This document shows positions 14,872 through 28,000 of a stretch of 64,000 bases of DNA, piece after piece (within the stretch, counting starts at the first letter, position 1; each line of letters opens with the position of its first letter). Below the pieces are notes generated by a model. It had not been told where the DNA came from. It saw nothing but the letters and a program-made list of their open reading frames with translations, and searched no databases. A program made the translations under genes and the position numbers. The stretch is from Eopsaltria australis (taxonomy: Eukaryota > Chordata > Aves > Passeriformes > Petroicidae): positions 1,116,001 through 1,180,000 of the forward strand of contig JAVTVJ010000508.1 in assembly GCA_034509425.1 (NCBI GenBank), in the 5' to 3' direction.

Positions 14872-15570
14872 CAGGGGGAAGAGCCCCAGGCACCAGCACA
14901 GGCTGGGGGCTGACTGGCTGGAAAGCTGCTGTGCAGGAAAGGCCCTTGGGATCCTTGTGGACCCCAAAATGAACATGGGCCAGCAGTGAGCTCCTGCAGC
15001 AGGCAGACAACAGTGTCCAGAGCTGCTCTAGGAGAACCCTTGTCAGCAGCATGAAGGAAGTGACACTTCCTGTGCACCCAGCACTGGAGAGATACATCTG
15101 GCATGCTAGGTCCAGCACTGGACTCCTCATCACAAGAGACATGGACATACTGGAGACAGTTCAACAAAGCCCCACAAAGACAATTAAGGGTTTGGAGCAC
15201 CTGACATACAGGGAGAGGCTGAGAGAGATGGAACTGCTTAAGGGGGGGATCTTATCAGTGCATATAAATGCCTGACTGGGAGAGTAAAGAAGTCAGAATC
15301 AGACTCTTCACTGTGTCAGGATGAAGATCAATGGGCACAAACTGAAAATCAAGAAATACCACTTAAAAATAAGAAGAAATTTTGTTACTGTAATGATTGT
15401 CAAACCAAGGAACAAGTTTCCCAAACAGGTTGTGGATCTTCCATCCTTGGAAGCACTCAAAATTGAAAAACTGAATGTGAGCCCGACCAACCTTCTTTAG
15501 CTGACCCCTTTTAGAGCAGATGTTTGCACTAGATAATCTCCAGAGGTTCCTTCCACCCTCATATTTTCCA
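14872..15570 (+). mobile_element. CR1 LINE fragment, plus orientation
   Basis: Sequence from 14872 follows the CR1 ORF2 C-terminal region: 'gactggctggaaagctgctg', 'aacatgggccagcagtgag', then 'ctggagacagttcaacaaag' and 'ggagaggctgagagagatgg'. After that come the 3' UTR-like blocks 'ggttgtggatcttccatcct' and 'ctagataatctccagaggtt', ending near the CR1 tail. In a short open segment (15051-15275) residues such as ITRDMDILETVQQSPTK match the CR1 ORF2 tail. The copy is 5'-truncated and its reading frame is interrupted several times. Confidence 0.88.
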
Positions 15571-17578
15571 TCATTTACTTTAATTGAAAAATACTTTGTG
15601 GAGAGGGTGTTGAAATGGTTCTTAAATCTTTGAATCCAGTTCTGTGCATGCATATTACTGAGAATAATATCTGCCATCAGAAATATCAGCAATGATGGAT
15701 TGTTACTGGTTATAGGATGTATTTGCAAGACTCAGCCTTCATAAACTCAAGAAATTCCCTTCTAACAAGTCCATGCTTTCAGTTAAGGGTAGTGGGTTGT
15801 TCTTTAACAGAGCTCAGTACGACACAACATTCTATATACACTTCACTGCTTAGACAGTTTTGATGGAAGGTGGGAATCAATAATTTAAGTTCTTTTAAAA
15901 ATATGCATAAGTACATCACAGAGAATATAAAAACTTCAGGGGAAAGGTGATATTATTATTTAATGCCTTGTTGATGAGGTTTATTTTGGTAAGCTTTTGA
16001 CAGCACAAGGTAACATATCATCTCTGCGTTGACACAAACACTATCAAAATATGAAAGGATGCACAGCAGAAAAAGAACTGCATCTAAAATAGATTTTTGA
16101 GAGAGCAATTTATTTTTTCTTTCCCAATAGTTAGATTTTTTTGTTGTTAGAATGCTGCTAACTCCTTTAAGCAAAATTAAAAAGAATTTTTGTTACTGTA
16201 TGTCACTCTTTCCAGGTCTGTTTAAAATTCTCTATTTCTTTCCACCTTCTATTTAATGTTGGAAAATTTTTCCTGGCATTTGAGATGGGGATAAATGTCT
16301 TTGTTTTTCCATTGTTTTGCAGTACAGCTCCTTTCATTACTCACTTCACTGTGTACACTGTGCTATGCATTTTTATATTGGAGACCAAGTCCTTTTTCTA
16401 TTTTTCCCTTCTATTTTTCCTTTGTTTGGTTTGCAATAAGCACGATTCTGAGAGCTCCAGAGGGCAGTGTTGTGCTGAAAGCATCGGTTCTCTTGGCTCT
16501 GCCTGGGTATTTTTTGGGGACCAGGAGGCTGAATGTTATTTACTGAATGTTATTTACTGACTTGCTTGAATGGCTTAAGTCTTAATTCACAATTGCCTTG
16601 GATATACACATTTTATGGTTGAGTCCTTGCAACAAACAAATTAACTGAGTTTGTGCACATACTATGATCTTAAAGGTTTTTCAAATGGTGTTAGAGAAAA
16701 TCAGTTAAAAAATAGATGTAAAAATATCAGTCATCTTAAATAGTGCTATGCCAGATTCATCAAGAAGGTTCAATGGGCTGGAATATTAATTTCTCTCCTT
16801 GTGTCACACTGCAGGGAAAGGAGGAAAGAAGTCATCCCCACGAGGGTGCAAAGCAGTGCTCTTCCCCTTCTCCCTCAGGAGTTCTGCAAAAGAGCAGTTT
16901 CCAGTTTCAGTTAAGGCCTCTCAGGAGCACACGGTGAGAAAGCCTACAGGGGAAGCATCAAACCACACACCTCCTTCAAGTATGGTCTCTCACACCTTCC
17001 CTCCTACTTCTCCTGCCTCTAGGAGGTGTACACCAGAATTGCTACAGACCTGGAAAAAACAGGATCACCAGGTCCAATTGCCACTGCCCTCCAGACTCCT
17101 TGAAAATTTTCAGACTGCATGTTTTCCCATATTCCAAGCATGCTTCACGATTCCCCCTAAACCATGGACGCTGCGTGCATCTAAACTGATTGTGCGATGC
17201 ACAGAATGGCTACTAACAAATGGTTACATTCCAGCAGCCTTTCAAACCACCACACTCTCCCACCCAGATCCACATGCCTGCCTGTTTCCTGCATTTCCTC
17301 TCCTCCTTGCCCCTAAAACCCTGTAGCTCTTGTCATCTGTCCACATCACCTCTCTTTTCTGACCACTCAACTGCTCCCAGGTACCCTGCCTTCTGACACT
17401 CTAATTCCTGTCATCTCTATGTCCTCCTCTTTGGGATTAAAGTGCAATGTCCACCACTTTTCTCCTGCTGCAGTTCTTCCCTCTGCCCTCCTTGCAGTGT
17501 CTGTGGTTTATTCTTTCTTTGGTCCTCAGAGGCAGCTCTTGCTGCTCAGGGTGCCACCTGGGTTAGAGGCATGAGCTG
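15571..17578. other. Intergenic DNA with a pyrimidine-rich tract
   Basis: No supportable gene. A 14-bp exact tandem duplication (CTGAATGTTATTTA twice) lies at 16529-16556. From about 16.85 to 17.53 kb the plus strand becomes strongly C/T-rich and relatively GC-rich, which gives a 175-codon open frame at 16799-17326 with low-complexity composition and no recognisable domain. This stretch borders the integrase fragment and may belong to the same inserted unit, but I cannot identify it. Confidence 0.5.
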
Positions 17579-17937
17579 GTGCGTGGTAGGGGATATGGTA
17601 CACCCACTCGATGCCATGTTCCCTAGCCCAGGTGTTTATAAGGCTGTTCTTGAAATGAGTCCCATTGTCTGACTCAATTCTCTCAGGGGTACCATGTCTC
17701 CAAAGAACCTGTTTTTCGAGGCCCAGGATGGTGTTCCGGGCAGTGGCATGAGGCACAGGGTAGGTCTCCAACCATCCTGTGGTGGCTTCCACCATTGTGA
17801 GAACATAGCACTTGCCTTGGCGGGTCTGGGGCAGTGTGATGTAATCAATCTGCCAAGCCTCTCCATACTTGTATTTGGACCACCGTCCACCATACCATAG
17901 GGGTCTCACTCGCTTTGCCTGCTTAATTGCAGCACAC
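17579..17937 (-). pseudogene. pol (fragment): ERVL-like (class III) integrase core fragment
   Basis: The minus strand encodes part of a retroviral integrase, the enzyme that inserts viral cDNA into the host chromosome. The frame begins next to the poly(A) tract with a Cys codon followed by AAIKQAKRV, probably the last Cys of the HHCC zinc finger. Next come WQIDYITLP, holding the first catalytic Asp, and ERIESDNGTHF, holding the second. The similarity ends abruptly after HIPYHAPA, just before the catalytic Glu would be expected, and the next codons are unrelated. The style fits avian ERVL-like elements better than the betaretroviral integrase at the right end of the window, but the class is my judgement. 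Only about 120 codons survive and both edges are sharp. No LTR is visible around it. Confidence 0.85.
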
Positions 17938-17977
17938 TTTTTTTTTTTTTTTTTTTAAAGTACAAAGAAGTTTTATT
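17938..17977 (-). other. Poly(A) tract and AATAAA signal of a retroposed cDNA
   Basis: Read on the minus strand, an AATAAA hexamer (17977-17972) is followed 15 nt later by 19 consecutive A (17956-17938). Spacing and order are those of a polyadenylated mRNA 3' end. The A-run is joined directly, with a single intervening base, to the first in-frame integrase codon. Confidence 0.75.
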
Positions 17978-18540
17978 AATATACCTAAGACAAAGGGAAC
18001 AAAAAAACCCAAGAAAAAACCAGAACAAACTCCTCAGACCACCCCTCCTTCCCCCACCTCTAACTCTTTAGCCTGCAGACATCCTGTGCCACCACAGCTC
18101 TCAAGTATAGAAGCTCTTGTTTATCCCTTCAGACTGTAGAAATCACCTTGTGAGATGTGTGTGGCTTACAGCCATAGCTTGAACTGTTTGGATGCAAGCC
18201 TGCATTCAGGAGGACACTTTCAAGAGCTGGCATGCCACCTTTTTTAAGCATGCCCTTCAAGCAGTAGCACTTTAGGTTGCTCTTGAGCCTCCATAGCACT
18301 GAACAATGAAGATAGACTAAATAGCGGGTGCTGCAGATCTCTACAGATTTAAGTAGCCCTGGCAGAGTAAATCTAAGTTTTCACCTGGGCATGAACTCTG
18401 TCTTCCTACAGTGAGACACTCAGCAGCAAGCCTGGGAGCATCCTGCAGAGCGAGCTCAGGACATGAATCAGTTGTTTGTTAAATTTTTGTTAAATAGGGA
18501 CAAATATGAGTTCTTCAGTTGCTGTCCTCCAAGAACGCAT
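17957..18540 (-). pseudogene. Possible 3' UTR-type retrocopy of an unidentified mRNA
   Basis: Sequence upstream (minus sense) of the AATAAA and A19 tract is presumed to be the body of a reverse-transcribed host mRNA. It contains no long reading frame, so what remains would be 3' UTR. I do not recognise the source gene. The right-hand limit is arbitrary because no target-site duplication or sequence change marks it. It could instead be ordinary intergenic DNA ending in a chance A-tract, though the polyadenylation signal argues against that. Confidence 0.4.
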
Positions 18541-21227
18541 TGTCTTAAGGCTGCAACAAACAGGAAAGGAGGAAGGAAAAAAGTTACAAAGGCTGGGGCA
18601 GTACTTGGGCAGATCAGTTGCCATAGAAATACTTAAACCCTGTACCTCCAGTAGCAAAATGTTATGAGTCTGCTTTTATATTCTTTGTGTTGGATGCTGG
18701 CAGAAGTTTCTGCCCTATGATACTACTAAATTCTATGTGGATTTGAGAATCTACTAGGAGGTGTCACTTGCACCCACACTGGAGACAGGGGAGCCCCACG
18801 GGTATCTACAATAGCCTGCCTCATTGACATGAACAGCTATTGACAAGGTGCTTGGAACTGCTCACAAGTGACGTAGGTTTCAACATCCTCATGAGACAGA
18901 AATATATCACTCTTTAAAACTGCTCAGGCTTTTCTATTAGGTCTGTCAATAAACATATCTCAGGATTTGTGATTTGAAGACAGTGATGCTCCATGTCCAG
19001 AAAAGGGAGGGGAAAAGAAAATATTGCCATCTGTTTGTGTAGAAGTTTAAATTCATGCATCAGATCTCCTGCACTGTGAAAGATGAGTCTTCTCTTTTTC
19101 TTACAGTCAGTCTTAAGAGCTGAGGCAGTGTTCATATAGTGAGACCTGAAAATAGATTGAAAGGGTGTTCACCATCAAGCTTCAGCCTCTGATTAAGATG
19201 CTTATATTGAAAGCCTCCAGAAATCAGAGAACCTCTCTCCAAAAATATCAATGAAACCATCATCCTGTTTGCCGAAGCTCCACTGACGCTCAAGGGAAGC
19301 TGAGCTGCTCATGAGAACCCCCATGGGACACACCAAATCTCCACAGTGCTACTCTTTCCATAGGGTCATTATGGGTCACCCAGATTTTGCAGGTTTGGGT
19401 TCTAACACTGTTTTGGCGTTATATAATTTCAAATATAAAACCTTTAAGATGACATTGCTAAAATTCACCCGAATTATGACAACATTGCTGCCTGACAGAG
19501 GTGAATTTAAAAAAACCTCAGGTATCAATACTTGTTTTTATTTATGATAGTTTGTGGTAACCCAGATATAGAATTGCCCAGACAACTGTGACTTAATCAT
19601 GTGTAACTGCCAGCTTGCATTTTTGCAGGCACATCTACCCTGACAAAGGTTTTTAATATTTAAAATAATGCAGATTATCTATTCAGCCCTCAGAAAACTC
19701 ATTGTGATTAATTCAGTATCTCAGTTTCAGGCACTTCAACTTCTGACACCTTTCTTCAGGCTACAGAGAGCTGTATTAATTGTACTAAAAATCCTGTGCA
19801 AATATTTTAAAAATATTATTTAGTACTCAGTAAAATTTTTTTATATGAGTATGTTACCATCTATCAATGTTGTCATGAGTCTCTGGATCTCCGAAGATTT
19901 TTTTTAACTCTGCTTTTAAAACACAATTTTATTCTAAGAGTCTCTATTTATGCACATTTATCAGTCATGCCTACTCAGAAATGCTTATATCATATCTGAG
20001 GTCAGGAATTCAGATGCATTTAAATTGTATTCCAGATAGATGGGCAATGCATACATTTCAGTTCTTTGACAACTTAATGAACATATCTCTTGGCAAGATG
20101 AGGTTATCTGAACATCCCAAATCATCTGTCACATTTGTCTTCAAACTTTTGAGCTGTAGTCTACTGTCAGGAAAAAAAGCTGACCACCACACTGTCTCAT
20201 TGACTTTTAACTGATAAACAATTATTTGCTCCCTAGAGCAGCATCTTACCATGGTCCTGTCAATTAAAGGGGGTAAATCCAGATTTACAATGAGTTTCAG
20301 AAATCTAGAAACATTACGTAACTTAATCTCTCACCCTTCAAATAAGTTATTTTGTTAGCCATTTAATTCAACTGCCAAACTGTGCCGAAAAAAGGTTTTA
20401 GCACATATTATCAAGCTGACTACTCATCTGGTTACCTCATTTTTGAAAGACTACCTGCAACTACTCTTGGCCCAAATCTTAAAGAATGGTCAGGAAATAG
20501 AACTTTAAAGAATATTTTCAGTTTCTCAGGAAGGAAAAGCCTGAGACATGTAAGCTGAAATTTCCTGCAGAAGACCAAAACTTGGCAAAACAAGTCAAAT
20601 ACAACATTTCTGATCGATTTTACCACCTATACACCAACAGCATCAATACAGTCTATACTTAAGGGTGCTGCATTCCCTTGGGAATTGATTCATTAGTGTC
20701 TTAAACTGGAAGCCCAAAATGTCCTTGAGTTGCTTAAAATCAGTGGATAGCTGAAAAAGTTGGCTTGTATGAATCACCCAAGGTCACCTGTGCACAGGTT
20801 TTAGTGGCAAAGCTGCAATGAGAGCCTGGAAGTTACTGGCTTTCATCCAAATGATCACTTCACCAAACCAAGATACCACCAATATGGGAGAAAATGATAA
20901 TAAAACATGGCAGTGCTCTCAAATTGTGCTAAAACTGCGCTTTCACTGCTCTGAGAAGCTATCATTCAGTCTGAAAGTTACCAAAATTGCTGGGCCAACA
21001 TGCTCTAAATAGAGAGTGTCACAAAGAACGTAGTTTTCCTTAGTAGAGTAATATTACAAAAAGAGCAAGAAAAAGAATATGGAAAGAGAACAGAATATCC
21101 TGTTAAAATGTTAAAAAGGAAAGAACAGTAAATAATGGAAACTATTCAGTCATTCTTCAAGCTCCTACTGAACTCAGATATAATACTAGCTACAAGGCTT
21201 TGAGAACACTGAGATGACAGCTCGTAG
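18541..21227. other. Intergenic DNA, nothing recognised
   Basis: No coding region, RNA gene or clear repeat is apparent on either strand. Short frames up to 78 codons look random. Confidence 0.55.
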
Positions 21228-21292
21228 TATCATAGAATATTTGGGAGTTGGAAGGGACTCTTTAAAGTTCATCTAGTCCAGCCTTTCAGCTA
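21228..21292 (-). mobile_element. Short CR1 3'-end fragment, minus orientation
   Basis: The plus strand reads ATCATAGAATATTTGGGAG, then GTTGGAAGGGACTCTTTAAA and TCATCTAGTCCAGCC. This is the reverse complement of the terminal CR1 segment with its ATTCTATGAT-type tail. Only about 65 bp is clear before similarity fades at a G-run. Confidence 0.85.
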
Positions 21293-22108
21293 TGGGGGGG
21301 CAGTTGTCCAGACCTCACAAGTGTTGGAATCCCTTGGTATCCCTTCCCTTCCTTTTGCCATGTGTTAGCACAAGGTCATTGAAAAGCAGAACCTCTGACA
21401 GACAACCTGTTCAGTGGCTCAGCACTTCCTTGTGCCTCCTCGTATCAACCCACATCTTCCCACGTTACGCCAAGGACATTCATCCAAATTTGTTCTTTCT
21501 GTCAGCTTCATGTCAGCTATTCTCACCTCCCATCACCCTTTCAAACTGGTTCTGACTCTCAACCTCCTTTATGGTTTATCGCCTTCTTCTGTCCTGTATC
21601 TGCTCACCTGACCATTCTGACATCATGCAGTCTCTTCCTTAATTTGCAAAGAAAAAGAAAGGGGATGGTGGTTTCTATCCCCCCTATTTTCGTAACTGGT
21701 CTGTAATTTTATTCTACCTCTTGCTTTTAAGCTCGCAGACTGCAATCACTACCTGGAGTCAACATTCTTGGCTTTCACCAACTGTTTCCATTGAACCTTA
21801 CTTTCTGCATGACCTCTAATTACCTGTTTCTAACTATTGCTGTGAATCAGTAGTCATTTTCAGTTCCTCCCTCAGCTTCAGTGTGACTTCATTCTGCTCT
21901 TCTTGGCCTATCATCTTTTTCTCTTTATCAAGAGATTCCAATCTGCTCATGTTGACAGACTACCACTGACAATTATCACTGACAATTACATTTGCAGGGA
22001 ACAGCCTTTGTACTTTCCCCCAAGCTGCTCTTCTCTTCTGAGAATCCACCCCCTTGTTATTTTTCAATTCTTTTAAAACTTTACTTTTCAATCATCTCTC
22101 TTGCTCTC

Positions 22109-22129
22109 AAAAAAAAAAAAAAAAAAAAA
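22109..22129. repeat. A21 homopolymer
   Basis: Twenty-one consecutive A follow a pyrimidine-rich stretch. No polyadenylation hexamer precedes it at the usual distance, so it is annotated only as a homopolymer. Confidence 0.85.
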
Positions 22130-25017
22130 GAAGCTGGAATATGCTGGGATCATTTTGCTCATCATATTTACCAGCACTGCCTCAAAACAAACTTAACAGC
22201 ACTGTCTAATAATTTCTTCAAATCCCAGTTGCCTGTGTCCTTCTTGCATTGTCTTTTAATTATTTACTTTTAGACAGAGGCTGCTTTTTCACAGAACCTA
22301 ACATAAAGGGATAATTTTCTATAAAGAGGCTATCAAGCACTGTGGTTATATAAGTACAAATTACAACAGGACTTTAGATTTCAGTGCTGTAAGAGCATAG
22401 TATGAAGACCTTGATATAAAGAGAACAGAATTACAAAGCTTAAGAATGTGAACTGGGCTTTAAAAACTCATTTCTCAGGCATGCTGGCCATACATGAGTG
22501 TAATATATACATCAATTGTATGGCATACATCCATTGTCTTTAGAAATAAAGGTTAATACATAGAATCCTGTCTTCACTGTAAGCTATACACATTTTATTA
22601 CTAATTTCAGCGTGGTCAAGGCTTTTCCATCTGAATCTTATCATACACCTTTTTTTTCAATATTTGCAAAGAAGAAGACAGGTAGAATATATATAACAAT
22701 AACATTTTGTAGTTATATTCAGTGATTAGAAATTATCTTGACAGCTTGGTTTCCAATTCTGTATTAGATTTGAATGCTAAGCTTGACAATACCCAGTTTC
22801 CAAAGACAATATTTAAAGGATCACATAAATGACTTAAGAAAACATTGCTTTTTTTTTTTTTTTCTGGTGGTAGCTAGTTTTTCATGGTCTCTTCTGAAAC
22901 TTAAATGGATAAATTATTTATCAGCCAGCACTTGTCCTTAGATGGCATAACTTAGTGTCAAAACCACCCAAAACATCCACATTTGCCAAACCTGTCTTGC
23001 ATGAAATGGAATGAGGATATTTACATAAGGAAAATGCCAAAGCAGAAAATTAACCCTTTCAGGGCTTTCGTATAAGGAAATATTGTAATAATTATTGTCA
23101 TATCAAATATTTACTTAACTGATAAAAAGGGATCATAATATTCCCACTGAAAGTGTGTTCACCAGTTGGACTGGTGGTCCTCCAGGTTGGGAGGGAGCAA
23201 TTGGCTTTTCTGTGATACTGCCTTTCAGTTAGCGTGCCAAGAAGAAAATTCAACATGAAATTTTAATGCAAAACATGCAAAATTGATTTGCTTTCTCTGA
23301 TACAAAAGGATACAGCAAATCTCAGCTTTTGTGACAATGTGTCTCTTGGAGGGAGGTAATTTCTGTAGAAGTGCCTCCCCAAACAATGGTGTCTGTCTTT
23401 CTGGTGATGTACAGGGAGACTAAATGCTGACAGGACACTGTGTGAGACCCTTGTGTGCATGTATGCCAACTATGCCAAAGTACAGGAGTGCCTGACTGAT
23501 GTGGTAAAACTATGAGCAGCTTCCAACCTATCTGCACTCTTACAAAAAGTCCTCACACCAAGACTGGGCTGAAAAGGATTTGCTCAATATATGCATTTCC
23601 TTCACATGCATTTCTTTCCACTTTTTAAAAACAGAAACTACGCACAGAAAACACTGAAAGAAAAGTTTCAAAAATTTGACTGTGACCAAATGATCCATCT
23701 GGAGCAGATCCCTAGGCTGATGAGCTTAGTGAATGTTACTGCCATGCCAGGAGGCTGGTGCAGGAACCAGGCTATAACATGTATTGCTTCCAGCCCACCC
23801 CTATCTAAAACAGGGGGACATTAGGACTCAGCTGCAGCATTACACCCCAACCTACTGCAGATGCCCTTACCACTACTTAGGAACTTAGAAGGAGGTTTAC
23901 AAATTAGTCCAAAAGCATTGTTTACCACTATTAATATAGGAAGTTATTGCTAAGTGTCCTTCACCTTCCTTGCATCTGGTTTTATACTCACTTATCATAC
24001 TCAAGTGTGACATCTCGTGCCCTTCCAGGGCTTGAGCTGTCCCTACTTGGTATCAACTATACTACATTATTTTGGAGAGTCTGAGAAATATATCTATGTG
24101 TGTGTAGACTCCCTCCCAAAACCCAATGAAAGACTGCTTTTGCACTATGTCAGAGATTACATTTACAGTCCTGCTGTGTCATGCTCTCACTGAGAACTAG
24201 TCAAGTAGAAAATATAAACATTGATATAAATTACCAAGATCTTATAGTCTTTATTGATATGAGTTTCCACAAAAGAGAGGGGAAATTTTCCTAGAATAGG
24301 GATTGCAGGAATCAAGCCAAACTTACAAGGATTTGGTTTCAAATGGTAAGATATTTTCCCTTTTTGTTTTTTTTTTGCTTTATGCCCGTCTTGCTAGAGC
24401 TATGACTGAGTATGTTAATCAAAATCCTACAGAACTGTACTCATTTGTGTGTGTGTTTACTTTTCATTTACATAATTATCTTACAAAAGGAGCATTTCTC
24501 CTTTGTGCTAGATGTCTTACGATATAATTTAAAGCCACAGTTACCAAAATATCCTATTCTAGCAGTCCCACTACTATCAAGTCTATAGCCCATTACCATA
24601 AATTATTGTACAGGAGCTAAATATACATTTCCAGTCTCATGATGTCCAAAGAGTCCTTCAGTCAAAGAAATCAAATATTGCCTGTGATGTGTCCTAAGAA
24701 TCTACATTTAGTGTTTTGGATCAAACAGGAGAAACATCCAAAACTTAAAAGGCCTTCACAGAAAAATCAGGAAACACATAATTGTAGAGTGTCTTAATTT
24801 CAAAAATAGGATTTGTGTGTTTGAAACACAGGAAATGCTTATGGAAATGAGCAAGCACAAACTGATACAGATCTGCATAATCAGTGCAAAGCTACAAATA
24901 CATTTTACTATTAGATATGTATTTTAAAGAATATACAGACTTGATTAAGCATGACATCAAATGTTCAACTGGCAATGGGTGGGATGGAATAGAGCAACTG
25001 AAATGACATGCATTTAC

Positions 25018-25042
25018 AAAACAAACAAACAAACAAACAAAC
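25018..25042. repeat. (AAAC)n microsatellite
   Basis: Six successive CAAA/AAAC units with no interruption, ending in an A-rich stretch. Confidence 0.9.
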
Positions 25043-28000
25043 AAAAAAACTCCAAACAAAATCATTAATGAATCAGGTCTTCTCAGTCACTTCTGAGGGG
25101 GCCAAGAGGGCATAAAATCCCAAGCAGCTTACAAGAAGCATTTCTCTCTTGGCCTCTGTTTATTCTGTAACTTCTGTTTTGAGGAGATCATCTATTACTT
25201 GTCTGTAGCCTATGCATAGTCTAGGAATTTCTGACCTCTGCTAATGCTGAATTTTCCCATGAATACTCAAGAGTATATGCAACCAAAGTCCTACTTAAAC
25301 TCAACATGGAGTGGGTTGCAGGATTGTGGTGGGCCAGTTCCACAGAGGATGGTTTCACTATGGTGCAACAGGAGGATTTTAAATGGCTCCTAAACAGGGA
25401 TGAATACGTTTTTGCATCCTTCCACCTACTGCCTAGAGTAGTCTTTGCGTATCTGTGCCACCCTTTTATACTGTCTCAAGAACCTGATCCACCAAGATTA
25501 TTATAGTGCAACACTTTCTATTTTTAGCAGTTTCTTTGATTTGCATAAGGATGTGAGCATGCCTGAACTTGATGGTTATAGAATGAAAATAAATACACAT
25601 CTTTAGCCAGACTGCTCTTTAACAAAGGTGAAGTAAACTTCTTGTGAAGTAGCATAGAGTAGTTTTGAATAATCTCTGGAGACAGTATTTTGCCTAACAT
25701 TTGGAGAAGTTTTGTACCTAATGCAGAGTTTGAAGTGGAAATCAGATACATTCGGGTTTTATATCTCTTGTGCTATTACATATAAAGCATAGTACAAAAC
25801 CTGTGGTACAAAGAAGTCTCTCATTGGGCTGCATCAGCCAACTCAGTGTTTGAAGACATTGTTCTTTAAGTACATACATCAATGAGTACAGAAAATAGAA
25901 ATAATTATTTTGTTATCTAAGTTTTATGAAACATGTAGATGACTGTAATTACTTCATTTCAAATATCTGAAGATAGTTGCTACTTATTTCCTTTCTAGAC
26001 TACTAAAAAATTTCTAACTTATTTACTGTGACACTCTTTTGATCATCATATAGTTATATAATTACACACTTCAGTTGAACAAAAACACCACATAAACTGT
26101 TTACTTTTTATAATAAGCAATTTTAAAATCAATTTAAACAGATAGCTTCATCATACTTTCTTCTAAATGTAAAATATGAACTATTTTCAGCCTACTCACA
26201 CAAAGTTTTGGTGTATAACATCAAACTCTTGGATTTGTTGCATATGCATTGCAAAATGTCATCTTGTCCTGTTTTTAATGGCCATGGCCAGAGTGTACTT
26301 ATGATCATTGCTGATTTAAATCACTGATTTCTTCACACTCAAAAGCACTTCAGTACACAAAAGCAGAGAACTTCTATAGAATTTTAATTTTGAAGAACGG
26401 TATCTCAGACTGAGCCTTCTCTTTTCTCTGAAAAGTCAATCAGATTAGTAGTGTGCACTCAGAGAGCTCTCAATGAATAAAAACCAGAAGGAAGTTGCCT
26501 ATGTGCTATGTAGAATTGTACAGGCAACTCTCAGTTGTATGTGGGTGTGTAACCCAGGTTGCAGATTAGCAGTGCTATGCTAAAACAAAGCAGGAAAAAA
26601 AGGAAAACCACCCACCATTCTTCTTTGAATTTCTGAGCTCACTTTTTACTTGAGTTTAACTTCATTCCTTGATAAATGTAATACACATAGGAAGTTCTTA
26701 TCTAATGTGGACATGCTTTGCATTACCTATGTGTTAGCTTTATGTGGGTTAGTCTACTCCATTGCTAGGTTCAATAATTAAGAACTGACTGTGTAACTGT
26801 GCGACTGTGAAAGAGCCCAGCAGCCCACAGGTTTATTCAACATTTGCTAAAAACCAATTACTTGCTGGAATACCTCCCTAACTCAATTCAAAACTCATCA
26901 GAGTTCCCTTTAATATTATTTTTTTAAACCTGTGAGTGACAACAACCTGCTGCAATACTGGATTCCTTTTAATATAAATAAAATGTTGAGATGCTTGAAA
27001 GTCAAAGCAAAAGCAAAACAAGTGAACAAACACAATGCACATAAAAGCAGACAGACAGAGTGGACTCCTCTACCCTCCAGGCCTAGAGACTGACAAAAAG
27101 CCATTTTATAAGACTTCTGGTGGCTGTACCAAAAATCTTGATTTAATTGGCTAACTGTACATTTTATTTATTTAGAGGGTCATTAACACTGAATATGCTT
27201 TTAAAATACAATGTGCTCTGGGGCAATGCAACAAAAACAGTGGTCTCCTTGTGAAAAATCTGTGAGAGGGAAAGTTGTTTCCTGCTGCCCCCTCCCCATT
27301 CTCATTTTTCTCTGCATAACATAAACAGCATCTACTTCATGGGCAAAGCCAAAAGACACAGATACCCAGTGTGCCAGACACGTGCCCCAAGATCCATGAA
27401 CTACAAAGGCAGCTGGAAGGAACTGGCAATCCCTCTCCATCCTCAGGAAGGGAACCCACACACTGACAACCCCTGGGAAGCTGCAGCAAGAGCTTATCAG
27501 CTGGGGAGGAGGAATGGCTGAGACACGTCTCTAGGAGCAAGAGAAATACAATACTCAGTTTATGAAACATTTACTCTTGTAGAAGGATTAATGGAGAGGC
27601 TGCTGGGGGGCCAGTGGGGTAACCAAGGAAAGGAACAGGGAAAAATTGCCTTTTCTGCAGGGAATCTGTTGGTTTTTTTCCTCTTATCAGAAAATTAAAA
27701 CTATTAACTCCATATTACCCATGAGCATTAAAGATCAATGCAGATATAAAATAGTGTGATATTCTTAGCTATTCTGAAAAGAAAAGACTAACCTACCAGT
27801 CCTGTATTACAGCTTTGGCAACAGCTTAACTCCTGTACTAAAATGAAAGCAAAAGGCTTTTCATACTGTGACACAAGAGTGTACTGAATTGGAATGAACC
27901 TTCTTGCTCCTTTGAATTTATACCTTAATACATTAGTTTTGATATGCTGACTAGGATCAAAATGACACTGATGACAAAAAGTGCAAGCACTGCTTTAATT

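Larger units (their letters stand above)
21293..28000. other. Intergenic DNA with simple repeats
   Basis: No gene recognised. A C/T-rich stretch (about 21.4-22.1 kb) ends in 21 consecutive A at 22109-22129, but without an AATAAA signal upstream, so I do not call it a retrocopy. A T-run of about 15 lies at 22849-22863. An (AAAC)n microsatellite is listed separately. Confidence 0.5.

Noticed and set aside
16799..17326. 175-codon plus-strand frame
   Set aside because: Ser/Pro/Thr-rich product of a C/T-rich tract; no domain and no splice or promoter context.
22000..22129. A21 tract as a possible retrocopy tail
   Set aside because: No AATAAA or variant at the right distance upstream, and no mRNA-like sequence before it.
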